From NCBI GenBank assembly GCA_963681505.1, contig OY811984.1, positions 2,154,772 through 2,218,771 on the forward strand: 64,000 bases of DNA, given 5' to 3'. Positions 11,838 to 23,350 of this stretch are shown here, piece after piece. A program made the translations under genes and the position numbers. The stretch's first letter is position 1; each line of letters opens with the position of its first letter. The notes under the pieces are model-generated. The model did not search any database, was not told the origin of the DNA, and saw nothing but the letters and a program-made list of their open reading frames with translations. This DNA is from Eunapius fragilis. Lineage: Eukaryota; Porifera; Demospongiae; Spongillida; Spongillidae.

Positions 11838-13140
11838 CTATTGGCAGACCAACAAATTATTATATTTAAGTAATTTTTAAGTAATGATAACAGTATTCTA
11901 ATTTGTCATACCACATAGTTTTTATGTAGCATCGGTTGCAAATGAAAGTTCTGTTCAACATTCTTTAGTGCATCTACAATGACCTATCATCAATATTATT
12001 AGAAAGCAAATATTGAAGCTAACTGATATTTCTTTAGTAGTGAGTGCATATTGACCCCTACACAACACGAATATTTGGGCCACTCGTATCAAGTTATTGT
12101 GCATTTGTCTACCAAGAGTGCTCAATCATAAATCTTGACATGCACATTTGCACTTACCAATTCAATTAATTACCTCTTAACAAAATGGAACCTGGGCTTC
12201 ACTCATATGGAACTAACAGAAGATCTTGCTATTTGATGTAACTGTACCATTACGGTGGATGAACAGTTACATAAGAAGCTAAGGGTCTGAACTAGCTGTC
12301 CAAAGTGACCAGAATTTGGTAGATGTACCGAATACACCTCATACTCCATCATTGGTGAAAGATTTTATGGTTATGCAGAACAATAGGTGCATCACATAAA
12401 GGGGTCAATAACTAGCTAGTAACACAAACTCATTCCTGTGCCACATAGTATTCATCACTAGGACCCAGTATGTGACAATGGTACGTGGTGTCATTATGGA
12501 CAGAGCTGATGTGAGAATGCATCTTGGGTGAGCCCTGTCACCAGGCCTAAATAGGTTAGTTTATACGTTTTTATGTGATGGTGATATGTGTTGGTGTGTA
12601 TAGACGTTTGGTCTATATATAGTGCGTGATGTCCCTACATTTTGATTCTTCAATCAAACTTACAAATAGTGGATCCAGCATTTTGTGAAGAGGGTGGAAG
12701 GGTCCAACCAAGGTCGCCACACCACGCCCTCTTCAATCTTTGAAATTATATAGTTATACACGTTACATGTACATTGCTGATTATAAATGCAAACTAACCT
12801 CCTTAAATATTAGATGCTGAACTGTAATCTTGCACATGGGTATTGTTAACACAGGGTCTCAAATGATCATTAAATATAATTGGTGCCACTGTCTAGATAA
12901 ACACATGTATCTAAGCAGGAAGCATCCTAGCTACACTTTTTAAAAAGGGTGTCCTTTCCCCTGGGGAATGTCCCCATCTAAAGGCAAAACCAAGCCTAAT
13001 TGTCACTTCCTTGCATTATACCTGTAGAACATTAAAAAGTACCCTTCCAGCACTCACCACCAGATGCTAGCAAAAAAGGGTCCACATTGTACAATCTAAT
13101 ATAAAATGAGCACGCACACATGCTATGCAGACCTACTTAC

Positions 13141-13440
13141 CACGTGATGGCACCATGACTGGCCTCTGAGGGCTCTCCAAGTTCAATCCTCCTTCCCATG
13201 GGCACCCTATGCTCATGAAATCAAGTGAGTACTGCTCACTGGACCTTCCAGACAGCAGGCTACTATTATAGTGCACACACACACATGCACACACACACAC
13301 ACACACACTCACATACATACATGCACGCATACAGCTAGACCTTTCCAAGGTCTACCTCTGCCTTATAAAGGCTGGCAGTGATGGCTTTCTCTGGAGCCTG
13401 TGCCTTAACTGGAGCAGGCCAATGGAGGTCACATCGAGCG
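13141..13440 (-). CDS. possible upstream exons of a minus-strand gene
   Basis: Two coding-like stretches lie on the minus strand. One, 13262-13141, ends with a good donor (ggtaagtagg) and reads SIGCPWEGGLNLESPQRPVM. The other, about 13440-13341, reads WPAPVKAQAPEKAITASLYK before a GT. They could belong to the same gene as the exons at 11.2-11.8 kb, but the intron phases between them do not match in the simplest model, and a CA repeat lies between them. No function can be suggested. Confidence 0.3.
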
Positions 13441-13674
13441 CACACTGCACACACACCCACACACGCAAGAAAATCTCTTATATGGGTCTGAAGATTGGAA
13501 CTGCACAATTAGCATAGCTTGGCGAGTAAACGTTATATTATCAATTTCTATGTAGGGGGCATAGTGACTAGCAAAGGATCAGTTTTACCAAGGGGAGGGG
13601 AGGGGCACCTACACACACACACAAACACACACACAAACTCACACACATGCTTTGATCACACATGCGAACGCACG

Positions 13675-13757
<83 letters not shown>

Positions 13758-13970
13758 ACGCACACAAACATATGCACATACATACATACTCCCTTCCTGC
13801 CTGGACTCTGAACATATCCTGTACGAAGGGTATTAAATATACTGAGGGCTTTCTATTGAACGTGAAATATGATTTACCACTGAATCGATGCTCGAGTCCA
13901 GCTATATACATATATATCCGATCGATCGCTGTACCCGAGATTGTTCGTCGAAGGCGATGTTTTAGCCGCG
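13440..13970 (-). repeat. unit of an inverted duplication (partner 4,829-5,318)
   Basis: Reverse-complement copy of 4.83-5.32 kb, with an 80-bp AC run (13,678-13,757) where the partner has shorter GT runs. Confidence 0.85.
13678..13757. repeat. long AC microsatellite
   Basis: About 40 AC units, the longest in the window. Others lie at 18,027-18,080, 30,925-30,965 and 38,908-38,952, and GT runs lie at 5,054-5,160 and 5,318-5,480. Confidence 0.95.
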
Positions 13971-14269
13971 TCACCGGTGGATTAATAAGGCGATAGAAGC
14001 GACGGAAGTCAGCCACTACGACAAATTATTACCAGATCGAAGATAAGATCGATCGATGAGATAGGAAAAGCGGTCGTTACGATTGATAAAGTACACATCG
14101 ATAAAAAAGAATCGCATCGACAGAAAACTGTGAATTTTGTCCCAAACGGCGCTTCATACGTTCCCCATCGAATGATCCTCGTTCCCCATCGAACGAAATT
14201 TAGCGTTATCGAATGAAAAATGCGGTATCGAATATTGAAACAAACGGCTCTCCATATCCGAGAGCACAA

Positions 14270-15112
14270 TTATTTTTACAAATGTTAGTCATGTGTTAGA
14301 CCACAATAATATATGTTTAAACGACACTCTGAAGTAATCCCATACTTCTCCGAGCACCAATATGGCGGACTAATTAGAAGATGAATGCTATTAAGTCACG
14401 CGATGAAAGAGCTCTATACGCGGGTCGCGTTTTTAAAATGATATTCACGACCCGGGTCAATTCCTATATAGGAACTACTATCGTAGTTCCTGATATTTCA
14501 GCCCTCCCCAGGTTTCCGACGCCACTGGAGTTGACAGGTTTGCCGACTCACCCACCCTCCCACACAGGCATTGTAGCTTCCTCACATAGCGATCTAAATC
14601 GAGTCCTTGCAAGGTAGAAGTGTAGTTTTCAGTCATTGATAGAACGTTGTGAGAAAAATCGGCCATTTGCTCGTCAGTATGGCCACGTGCTAGAGATGGC
14701 TTATGAAAATTCGCCAGGATAGCCACGTAATAAATATAATAATTCATACTGAATATTCATATGGTAGTTTCTATAGCGAAATTTTTTCCACCATTCACCC
14801 TTTCCCTGCTCTTGAGTTCGACAAAAGAAGACTGCAGGATCTTGGATCATCATGCACAACAATAATAAAATTGGTCACGTGCGTCACTCGCATACATGAA
14901 CAACCCTTTTTGACTCACTCCTATATTTACGCCTATGCATGATTGGTACAAAGAATCGACCATTTCAGCAGTGGCGTATAGAGACATTCATCGCGTGACT
15001 TAATAGCATTCATCTTCTAATTAGTCCGCCATATTGGTGCTCGGAGAAGTATGGGATTACTTCAGTGTCATTTAAATATATATTATTGTGGTTTAACACA
15101 TTTGTAAAAATA
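14270..15112. repeat. inverted repeat of ~135 bp arms carrying a gene 5' segment
   Basis: Left arm about 14,277-14,410 and right arm about 14,980-15,112 match in reverse complement. Both contain CCGAGCACCAATATGGCGGA. A third, direct copy of that block, at 15,155-15,245, precedes the probable first exon. Confidence 0.75.
14410..14500 (+). mobile_element. hairpin-ended element, terminal fragment
   Basis: Only the last ~90 bp of the GAC subfamily, with the hairpin at 14,470-14,491. It starts right after the inverted-repeat arm at 14.27-14.41 kb. Confidence 0.6.
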
Positions 15113-15250
15113 CTTGCGCCCTCGGAGCGCGAGTTATACGTATCAAAAGTACCAAAACTATATTTCCGAGCACCAATATGGCGGACAATAAAGCAATTAA
15201 CGCAATTAAAGCCCACGCGTCATGTAACCATGAAAGAGCTCTATAGAAAA

Positions 15251-15347
15251 ATGGCTACGACTGATAGTAATAAATCCGATTGCCTGAACGAAGTGAGCCC
15301 CGCACAATCAGATTCTGGTCTTTTCGAGTTGGATGCTGTCTCCGAGG
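15251..15347 (+). CDS. probable first coding exon, gene unknown
   Basis: An ATG at 15,251 (or the in-frame one at 15,230) opens a reading frame rich in Ser, Asp and Glu (KSDCLNEVSPAQSDSGLFEL) that ends at a strong donor, GAGG|gtaagt, in phase 1. Upstream lies a segment (15,155-15,245) that has diverged copies at 14.34-14.42 kb and in inverted form at 15.0-15.07 kb. A GGGAGA repeat follows directly in the intron. I could not find the next exon. It may belong to an independent gene or, speculatively, to the 5' end of the RNF213-like gene 8 kb downstream. Confidence 0.4.
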
Positions 15348-15352
15348 GTAAG

Positions 15353-15400
15353 TGAGAGAGGGAGAGGGAGAGGGAGAGGGAGAGGGAGAGGGAGAGGGTT
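15353..15400. repeat. GGGAGA hexanucleotide repeat
   Basis: About seven units directly after the splice donor of the probable first exon at 15,251-15,347. Confidence 0.9.
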
Positions 15401-15509
15401 GAGGGTTGAAAGAATGGCGTTAGTCATCAATAAGGAATAAGGCATAGCTTGGCTAACTGAGCAAAAAAATCAGTAAAACATCGAAGTGTTGAGGTTTCAG
15501 TATAACTGA

Positions 15510-15630
15510 GATCGAGGCAGCGAAAAGGAACCTACCGCATATTTTTTCACGTTTTCATATCCAAAGAAACACTATATGTTCTCTACAACCTCTTTCTTAT
15601 GCACTGGAAATTAGCCTGTCCATCATGGAG
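15510..15630. repeat. dispersed GAGGCAGCGAAA repeat, second copy
   Basis: ATCGAGGCAGCGAAAAGGAA, followed by ACACTATATGTTCTCTACAA and TTAGCCTGTCCATCATGGAG, matches the reverse complement of 8,864-8,982. Confidence 0.65.
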
Positions 15631-15709
15631 TACACAGTGTATGGCGCGGGATTCGTATATCAGCTCTATACCGCACGATATACAAACTGGATCAACTATG
15701 TGTACATGT

Positions 15710-15880
15710 ACACCGCATTGGGTATATACCTCCATTCATTACGAATATGCTTCCATTAATATGCTGCACCTTAGCGCATCCTCCACATTGGGTGTATATA
15801 CCTCCACGTTGGGTGTATATGCCTCCGCATTAGGTATGTATATACCCCCACATTGGGGTACACCTCCGTGTTACGGATCC
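15710..15880. repeat. degenerate minisatellite, ~24-bp unit
   Basis: About six units of the form CATTGGGTGTATATACCTCC. It is open in one frame but looks non-coding. Confidence 0.7.
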
Positions 15881-16135
15881 AGGGTGGCGGCGGGGCACGT
15901 GCCTTCCCTTATGCGCAACATCAGCTTTATAATTGCATGCACGTCTCTAGAAAAGTTCAAGCAGAGATATTATCTCTGGTTCAAGCTATACAGATCGAGC
16001 TTCAGGGACTGAGCCCCACTACCCCCTGGCTGGCGTGGGATGCTATACTACGCTCACGACAGCGAGATCCCAATGACTGAGGCGTGGATCCGCCGCTGGG
16101 TATATATACATTTCGCATTTGGAAGTTTCGTACCA

Positions 16136-16238
16136 CTAGTCTCGTTCCCAGACCAACACTTCGCAGATTACATCACTGCTAAGTTGTGGTGATGTAATCC
16201 ATCCGCAGCTGCTAGTGTTGGTCTAGGAACGAGACTAG
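16136..16238. mobile_element. 103-bp foldback MITE
   Basis: CTAGTCTCGTTCCCAGACCA and its near-perfect reverse complement (16,214-16,238) flank GATGTAATCCATCCGC. A related structure is at 10,065-10,170. Confidence 0.65.
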
Positions 16239-16267
16239 ACCAAGTCCCCAGTTGGAACCTGGTCTCA

Positions 16268-16638
16268 TCGGAAGTTTCGTTAGAAACTTCCATATAGGAT
16301 TTGACCCCGACTATGAATGTCATTAAAAAAACGCGACCCGTCTGTAACAACACTCCCGACGATCGGATCGTGTAGCTTGTTTTAGCAATCGATCTAGAAG
16401 TCAAAAATGAGTAGTTTCGTTTTTGTTTCATGTCGCTGAACCGCGTGGTTGTTGAGAACAAGAGTGTACTGCCCGTCCTCGTACTCAGTCTCGGAACAAG
16501 GGGCGGGTCGTCTTCTTATTCTTCTCCTTCTCCTCCTTCTTGGCAACGCATAACTCAGGACAGGAACATTTCTAAGCGATGAAAAATTCACCAATAGCTT
16601 CAGAATCGGCTGGAGGACTCGCTTTTATATAATATATG
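16268..16638 (-). mobile_element. hairpin-ended element with Arg-codon repeat, copy A
   Basis: One end is a perfect hairpin (16270-16291, GGAAGTTTCG TTA-loop type) next to CATATAGGATTTGACC. The body carries a run of CCT/CTT triplets. On the minus strand a 66-codon frame (16,594-16,394) reads VPVLSYALPRRRRRRR and then QYTLVLNNHAVQRHETKTK. The same frame is open in copy B with a different number of Arg codons. The family has no recognisable transposase. Confidence 0.7.
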
Positions 16639-16655
16639 AAAAAAAAATTAAGAAA

Positions 16656-16941
16656 ACAAGTAAATAAAAACATTCTCTACGAGAAAGTTGGTGGGATATA
16701 GGATTTGATTATGACATTGGTGGTGTAAAAAGCAAGGAAACAAGGTCTTATCAGAAGGGAGAATGTCATAGTCCTATATTTAGCACACAAACAACACATG
16801 CCCTAGAAATGTGCTAAATATAGGACTATGACATTTTCCCTTCTGATAAGACCTTGTTTCCTTGCTTTTTACACCACCAATGTCATAATCAAATCCTATA
16901 TCCCACCAACTTTCTCGTAGAGAATGTTTTTATTTACTTGT
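16656..16941. mobile_element. foldback MITE, 286-bp family, copy 2 (complete)
   Basis: A complete copy from ACAAGTAAATAAAAACATTC to its reverse complement ending TTTACTTGT. It is a near-perfect palindrome with a loop of about 30 bp around 16,785-16,808. It is nearly identical to the copy at 53.5 kb apart from loop orientation, so it is young. Confidence 0.95.
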
Positions 16942-17238
16942 ATAGGATGATGCCGCATAATGAATGTCATTTTTAAAAAACATGTGTATCTATGGAAGTT
17001 ATGCGGTGTCCCGTTTGGAACATATTAAGAATGAAAGTTGTATAGAACCCCGCATTTAGTATAGCTAATGCCATTCATTTTAAACATGAAATTAATACTG
17101 TTCCCCATTGTTCCTCAGTGGTGCCCTTCCCCCCATTCACCCTCCCACCCTCGACTGGTATCTTGTATTTACTGGACTGGTATGTTGTATGTACAGGCAT
17201 GCAGTGACATGAAAGCCATGGGACATGACCACCACATG

Positions 17239-17458
17239 TACAAGGTGATTGGAAAGTCGCACAAAATCTTTGAATTGGTAGAACTGGTATAACTCCAGAG
17301 CTGAGCATGGAAAAACTATGCTATTGAACCAAAAAACATGCCAGTGATTAATCAGTTTGAAGTTATTAATTAGTTGTTTTAAAGGTTACTGCTAAGTTTA
17401 TTTAAATGTTCAATTCTGGAGTTATACCCGTTTTGCACGACTTTCCAATCACCCTGTA
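17239..17458. mobile_element. Tc1/mariner-like MITE (216 bp)
   Basis: Inverted ends CAAGGTGATTGGAAAGTCG and, from the right, CAGGGTGATTGGAAAGTCG, are each flanked by TA (17239-17240 and 17457-17458). The match extends inward past TATAACTCCAGA for about 60 bp in broken form. The CAGGGTG end and TA duplication are typical of Tc1/mariner. No coding capacity. Confidence 0.7.
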
Positions 17459-18029
17459 CATGTACATGGAGTGCCTCCTCTACGTGATCTGGCCCCGTAA
17501 CCTTCACCTAGTCATTTTTTAAACCTCTCAATGGTGCGCAGTCTGGATTTGAGCGTCTGTAGTGGAGGCAAGAGACGCCAACATGCATGAGCATGTAGTG
17601 GAGTCCATGGGACTCCTCTGGATATGCTTTAGGTATATGTTGCATATGAGCCTAAACTAAAGGGGTGCACATGGCCAAATATCAATAATTTATAACTGCA
17701 TGTAAAGATGATCAGCAATAGTCATGGGATATAAAGATAATGAGTACTATGGGACATTGGCATGTGGGACATGAGTATGTAGTGGGCCATGGTACATCAT
17801 GTAGGTGTCCATATCATATAGACTCCACAAATATTCTGATGCCCTTGGCAACACACTAGTCTAGTACATGCAACGCACCAGTCCAGTACATGAAGCACAT
17901 CAGTCCATGCAGTTCACCAGTTCAGTACTTTCGCTGCATAATATTAATATGTTATAATATGTAATAATGCATATATGCATAGAAATGCAAGCAAGAGAGA
18001 ACTGAGCACACGCACATAGACACACACAT

Positions 18030-18081
<52 letters not shown>

Positions 18082-18134
18082 CATAGAGGTAACAAAGAAC
18101 GGGCACACAAACACGCACACATCTAAACACATCT

Positions 18135-19128
18135 CTACACACCCAGGCTTTTGGAAACTGAGAGCCTCCGCTTCACAGAGTCCTTTACATAGCCATCCTT
18201 AGCTGACTCTGACCTCCAATGCCCATGGCGCTTGAACAGTTTATCTGGCACCTGCAGCTGTAGCTCCACCTGCTCGCAAGCTATGCATGCCAAACAACTT
18301 GGGGTCCATGCCCAATTGCTCATTCTTGGCCAACAATATCTCCCTCAAATGACCGCAACTCAAACCGCCCCCTCTTCTAACGCACTCACCATTCTTAGTA
18401 GATACAATAGCCCTAAACAACATGTCTGATGTGTGAGACAAACCTGCCATGCTGAAATATTTCTGCATCATACTCACAGGACATGTGGGTGTGCCAGTAC
18501 GTACAATAACCAGGGATGCCCCTTTCCTGTTTAATGGATACATTATTCATAATCATGCCTTGCGCATTGAAGGACGCATCCTTCCGTCTTAACTTTATCA
18601 ACTCATCACACTGGAGAAAACCAGTAAATGCTACCAAACACACAGCTAGCAGCCTAACATCAGAGAAGGAAGGAATTGGCCCAGCAGCCTCTACCATATG
18701 GCTTGCAACATTTCTAAGAACACTAGTACTGGCTCCTTCCGAACCTTAGGCTTGCTTAGTATTCATTTTAAACCCTAAAGCACGGACTGGACTAATCGTG
18801 ACTCTGTAGGTGAACTATCCCTGCCACCTTATGCACACATGCCAGTGCATGCACCACCACCTCCACTGCTGACCTAGAATGCTTTGACGTGTCAAAGCAT
18901 TCTAGGTCAGCAGTGGAGGTGGTGCATATACAGTGCCAGATATATACCCTTTACGGGGAAACTTGGTAATATTTCCAATGACGCCGCCCATACCTTCCAC
19001 CACTGAAAAGCACCGAGGTATTTCTATTTCTTAGTAGTGCTGTCAGCCCTACCACTTAGTACAACATCTGGCAGTCCTGCTGTAAGTTGCTGTAGCTCTG
19101 GCTTTTGCACAGAAAACACATCTATATG

Positions 19129-19162
<34 letters not shown>

Positions 19163-20835
19163 GGGGGCGGGGAGGGCAAAGAGACGGCTAAGCCAACATA
19201 ATTGAGAATTAACTACTGCTAGGTATAACATAGCCCAGGCTGTGTTCATCAACCCGCTGTTGATTACAAGCCCACCAGGCCACCACTGGTCACAACTGAC
19301 CCCTGACCGCCAGGCTGTACATGTCTGCACACACACCAAGTGCCCTTGTTTATCTAGTCTCGTTTTCACTGGCCGTACACACCGGCCCCAGATTGCCAGA
19401 CAGAGTACCATTAACTGTAATGCTAACATGGTGCCCCAGAACGGGTCTTAACACCTCTGATCACCACTGAAGTCCAAACGCAATGCAAACACTGCTGAAT
19501 TTGGTGCCTTTCCTTTAAACAGCACTGCCCCAGATCAGCCACAGCAAAATGTCTCTACCTCCATAGGCATTGGCAGTTAGTCTACCACAAATGTTGCAAA
19601 ACTCTCCCCTCTTGGACAGAGGAGCGGCCAGTAAGGTGCCCTCTCCCAACATGGGGCCACCAGGGTACCCGATGCCCTACACCACTCAGCATGCCTCAAC
19701 ACCTTAGAGGTGGGGGCACCACCAGTTGTTTTCACCACTACAATTCACTGTGAAAGCATCCACTGCCTCCCCTCCTGGGCACATAAAACACAAGTTAAAT
19801 CTAGGCAACTGCATATTGTAGTGGCTTGCAAATCTGTCTACAGTATGGGGACCCTATAGCTCGTTTACACAGGCAAACACTACCAGGTTAACTAACCAAT
19901 CATCATAGTCCACTATACGGCTGATATAGTCTGCTATCTCGTTTTGCTCCCTTGGGATCCACTCAGGTTCCATGTGTATTACACAGCTTATACGGCTGAG
20001 TGCAAATATCTGTAAGCAACCTTTACCACTATACACTATTAATATGCGAACCACATTTTGATTGTCGGTAAACCAGCGGATGCGGGAATTGTTGAGCCTA
20101 TCCAAAACTGCTTGCAACACTCGCTTTACAGCTACTAATTCCCGCCATTTAGAGCTGTGTTTGGCCTCCCCAGGCAGCCACACACTGTTAGCAACATGCA
20201 CCCATGCTCTACTGTATATCCATCATAACCTGTACTGCTAGCATCCGAGTACACCATCCTCAACACCTAGAGTTATGCCAAATTGGTTGGGCATTAAAAT
20301 CATGCAACGATTCTGCCCAGAACTGCAATTCTATCCTAGCTCCCACTGATAACTCTAGCAAAGACCACCATGCTGACCTAGTCTGGAGCAGTGCATACAT
20401 GCTTCTATAGTCATGCACCTGGAGATTGCAATGGCCCAGCACCAATCCCATCGCAATAATTTTACCTATAAGGCTTGCTAGACACCTAGCATTAAGCATA
20501 TTTGGCACCTAAAGCTGCACCAAGCTTGTCTTTAGCACATCAATTTTCTTAACTGGTACTGAAATGCATCCCTATTGCAAATTCACAACAAATCCCAGCC
20601 ATTGTACTTCAGGCGATGGTTGCCATGACGACTTTGATTCATACCACCATGCAGCCCTGCTCTAGCAATGTGCTCTGCACCCATTGACTGGCTGTACATG
20701 CTTCCTCCCTACACCTCACTGCACATAGCCCATCATCCAAATAGACTACAGCTTACCGCACCAATAACAAACTATAGGTCTCAATAGCTGGGTTGCCTGC
20801 TGGGCTCCGCCGGCCATGATATGTACACCTACACA
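18135..20835 (-). mobile_element. DIRS-type retrotransposon relic (RT end, RNase H, tyrosine recombinase)
   Basis: Minus-strand remains of a DIRS element. In order along that strand: the end of a reverse transcriptase with a YLDDG motif (about 20,640-20,830), an RNase H region with RWFTDNQNVVRIL and EPEWIPREQNEIADYISR (19,854-20,201), and a tyrosine recombinase with FGMHSLRAGGAT and FKRHGHWRSESAKDGY (about 18,135-18,700). This order is the usual one for the family. The upstream part with gag and most of the reverse transcriptase is absent. The element is broken, with several interruptions, and looks old but not ancient, since its motifs are easy to read. A long G tract and a 34-bp palindrome lie inside it. 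Confidence 0.8.
18855..18924. repeat. perfect 34-bp palindrome inside the DIRS relic
   Basis: Arms 18855-18888 and 18891-18924 are perfectly complementary with a 2-bp spacer. It lies between the RNase H and recombinase parts. It may be a secondary rearrangement or part of the element's own inverted repeats. Confidence 0.9.
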
Positions 20836-23350
20836 GTGAGAAGTAGGTGCTGAGTACCGTTGCGGGTCCAGAGCATCCCGGAACGAGAACCGGCCGCCTT
20901 AATGAATAGCTGTTTCATTGCGCTGAATTTCCGCAACTGCAGCGGTAAGGTGACAGCCGGGCACCCGGAGCACTCCCCTGGATACGCCACTGTCACCTCC
21001 TCTACTCTCAGCCATTGCGGCAACAGTCAAAAATAAAGCAACCGAACTTGCTCAAGTGCACGACGCTTCGAATGACAATTTCGCACTTTCACATCCATTT
21101 GTACCCCCCATCACGTGGCTACTCCAATTACCAGAGGGAGCTTAGTTTCTGTCTAATTCAACCGGGTATAAGTATTTCTTCAAGCTTTTCACTTTCTGTT
21201 GCTAAGAGGTACATTTGTTTAGATTGCAATAATGCCTACATGTTACATTCCTCACACCATAGATATTAGAGTAGAAGGATTGGAAACGGAGCACGTGAGC
21301 CGGCCATTGAGCCATGTATATTGCCATCGCAGACTCCGCGATGGTGCTAATTCGATGAAGTGACGCCTCGTCCCTCTAGAGAAGAAAGTAAGTTGCATTG
21401 AGAGCTTAGTAAAATCTGACAGAAGAAAACGATATCAAAAAATGCGACATTCTGGCAATCTTGTCGCCATGTTTATAGCCCTTTTAGAACCCGAGATGCA
21501 GAATTTGGTGGGCTTACAGCATTTTTAACTACTAACCGATATAACTCCCCTAAACTTACCTTTTAAATAAGTACCATGGCCAGATGCAGCGAAAAGTTTT
21601 ACGTACGGTGAGGTGTGTTGGAGGCGTTTAGGTTGGAGGGTTTTAGAGTACTCCACATTTTACGTTTTTGACATCGCCATGAACTAATTATATAACTGAC
21701 AAAACAACCCTGGCAAAACTTTTATCTCATATCCAATACTTGTTTCATCAATTTTACATATGGTAGTACCGTTTGCTACGTAGCTATGCTCTGCGTTTAG
21801 TCGTGAAGAAAAATGGGTTATCCATTGTTCTGTTGTATAAATGGCCTAGCATCTGGACCATAGATTATTTAGACATCTGGACCGTCCTCATGTTTTCGCT
21901 TTCCAGGGAAAAACCCTCTGAGACCTTCACTGGTCTCTTAGGCGTCTTTAACGTTTCGTCATTTGGTTGGCCATCAATGTCATAGTCAAGAAGCTGGATT
22001 CCAGGAATGAATCGGATCGCTGTAACATCTACTTTACTGGACTGGGTCATGCAGTTAACGTTTGTATTTGTGTGCTTTTTTCCTTGTATGCTCGTAATGT
22101 CCAGCAAGACATTTGTATTTTTTGTTTGCAGGGTATAATTCTGAGGGCTCCATGTAAGGGTTGGGTAGGTGTGATTGGCATGTGTCGTTGACTACTCCGG
22201 CGTTCACAGGCTCGTGCTCTGATCTTTTTAGTTCTGAAAGAAAGGGCTAGCGCATTTGGTAACTGAGTTTTGGTTAAGCTCCGTTGTCATCAGTTCCACA
22301 TAAGAAGCTCTTGCCTTCATTTCTAAGTGATCTGAATATGAGGAGCATCGCAGAGTCTGTGCATGAAGCAGTGCTAATTGAGTCCATTTCCAATCCCTCT
22401 ACTCTAATATCTATCGTCGCACTGATAGTAGTATCATATCACACCCACATTCACGTGCCTAATAGCTTGAAGCTGTCTTCTTGCATACCATTGTCTTTTT
22501 AAATATTCTTAAAAGTGGTAAACTTAATGTCTTGCCAGTATCTCTGGTCTTGCTGTTTGGGGGTTTACCTAATTACGTAGTTAACCCCGAATATTTTACC
22601 TGTGGCCAAGGTTTTCAAGATGCGCTTTTTATTAGCTAGTTAGGAACATCCTGTATATGTAGGAAAAGGCTTTACTAGAAATAAAGAACAATTCAGGGGC
22701 TGCCATTAGTGAATATTGCATCTTTTTATACTTCAACCAGCACAGATCAAGAAGCCATGGAAGAGCAATGAATGTTATTACATGCCTTACTGGGACATAA
22801 TGAATGCAATTGTATACCTTACAATTAAGACACTTATAGAGAACATGCCTAATTTAATAGATGGTTCACACAAAAAACAATCAACTCCATACAGAAGGAA
22901 TTTCTGGATTTCCCCAAAATAATCAACTTGGTCTTATGTAAATCGCTGTTAAAAAAAGGAGTATAAGGCAGATTTTTAACCATTCGTAATGGTTATTTAT
23001 CATGAATAAAAAGTGTTAAATAGGTGATTAATTTTAGAGCCATGCGGAAATTTTGACATCCACATCCAAAAACCTCCAAATTTCTTTTAACCTAGCTGGT
23101 TACAGACCGCATGATGTTATAAATTGTTTATAATGCCCATCTGAAGGTTGGGTATACATCTGAACAACATATCTTTTGGTAGTTTAGATTAGAAGGCTGG
23201 GGAGGGGGGGGGGAGGGGGGTTGTGTATTAAACAATAGCACGTTCAGTATAACTGTATACCAGTACTCACATATATTAACAAAACATTTTGGTACAGGCT
23301 ACCTCAATTAAGAGGTGGGTGGGTGGGAATAAAATTTGATCAGATATCAG
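20836..23350. other. unassigned; probable 5' region of the RNF213-like gene
   Basis: At least one exon with the start codon should lie here or further upstream, ending in phase 0. I could not pick it out. A minus-strand frame at 22,107-21,865 has fair coding composition (VSEGFSLESENMRTVQMSK) and might be the end of another gene. Confidence 0.4.

Noticed and set aside
15710-16080. Plus-strand frames with TSTLGVYASALG repeats as a gene
   Set aside because: They are readings of a degenerate 24-bp minisatellite.
22284-22922. Frames at 22,284-22,502 and 22,716-22,922 as first exons of the RNF213-like gene
   Set aside because: Neither ends in a donor with the phase 0 needed to join 23,351.
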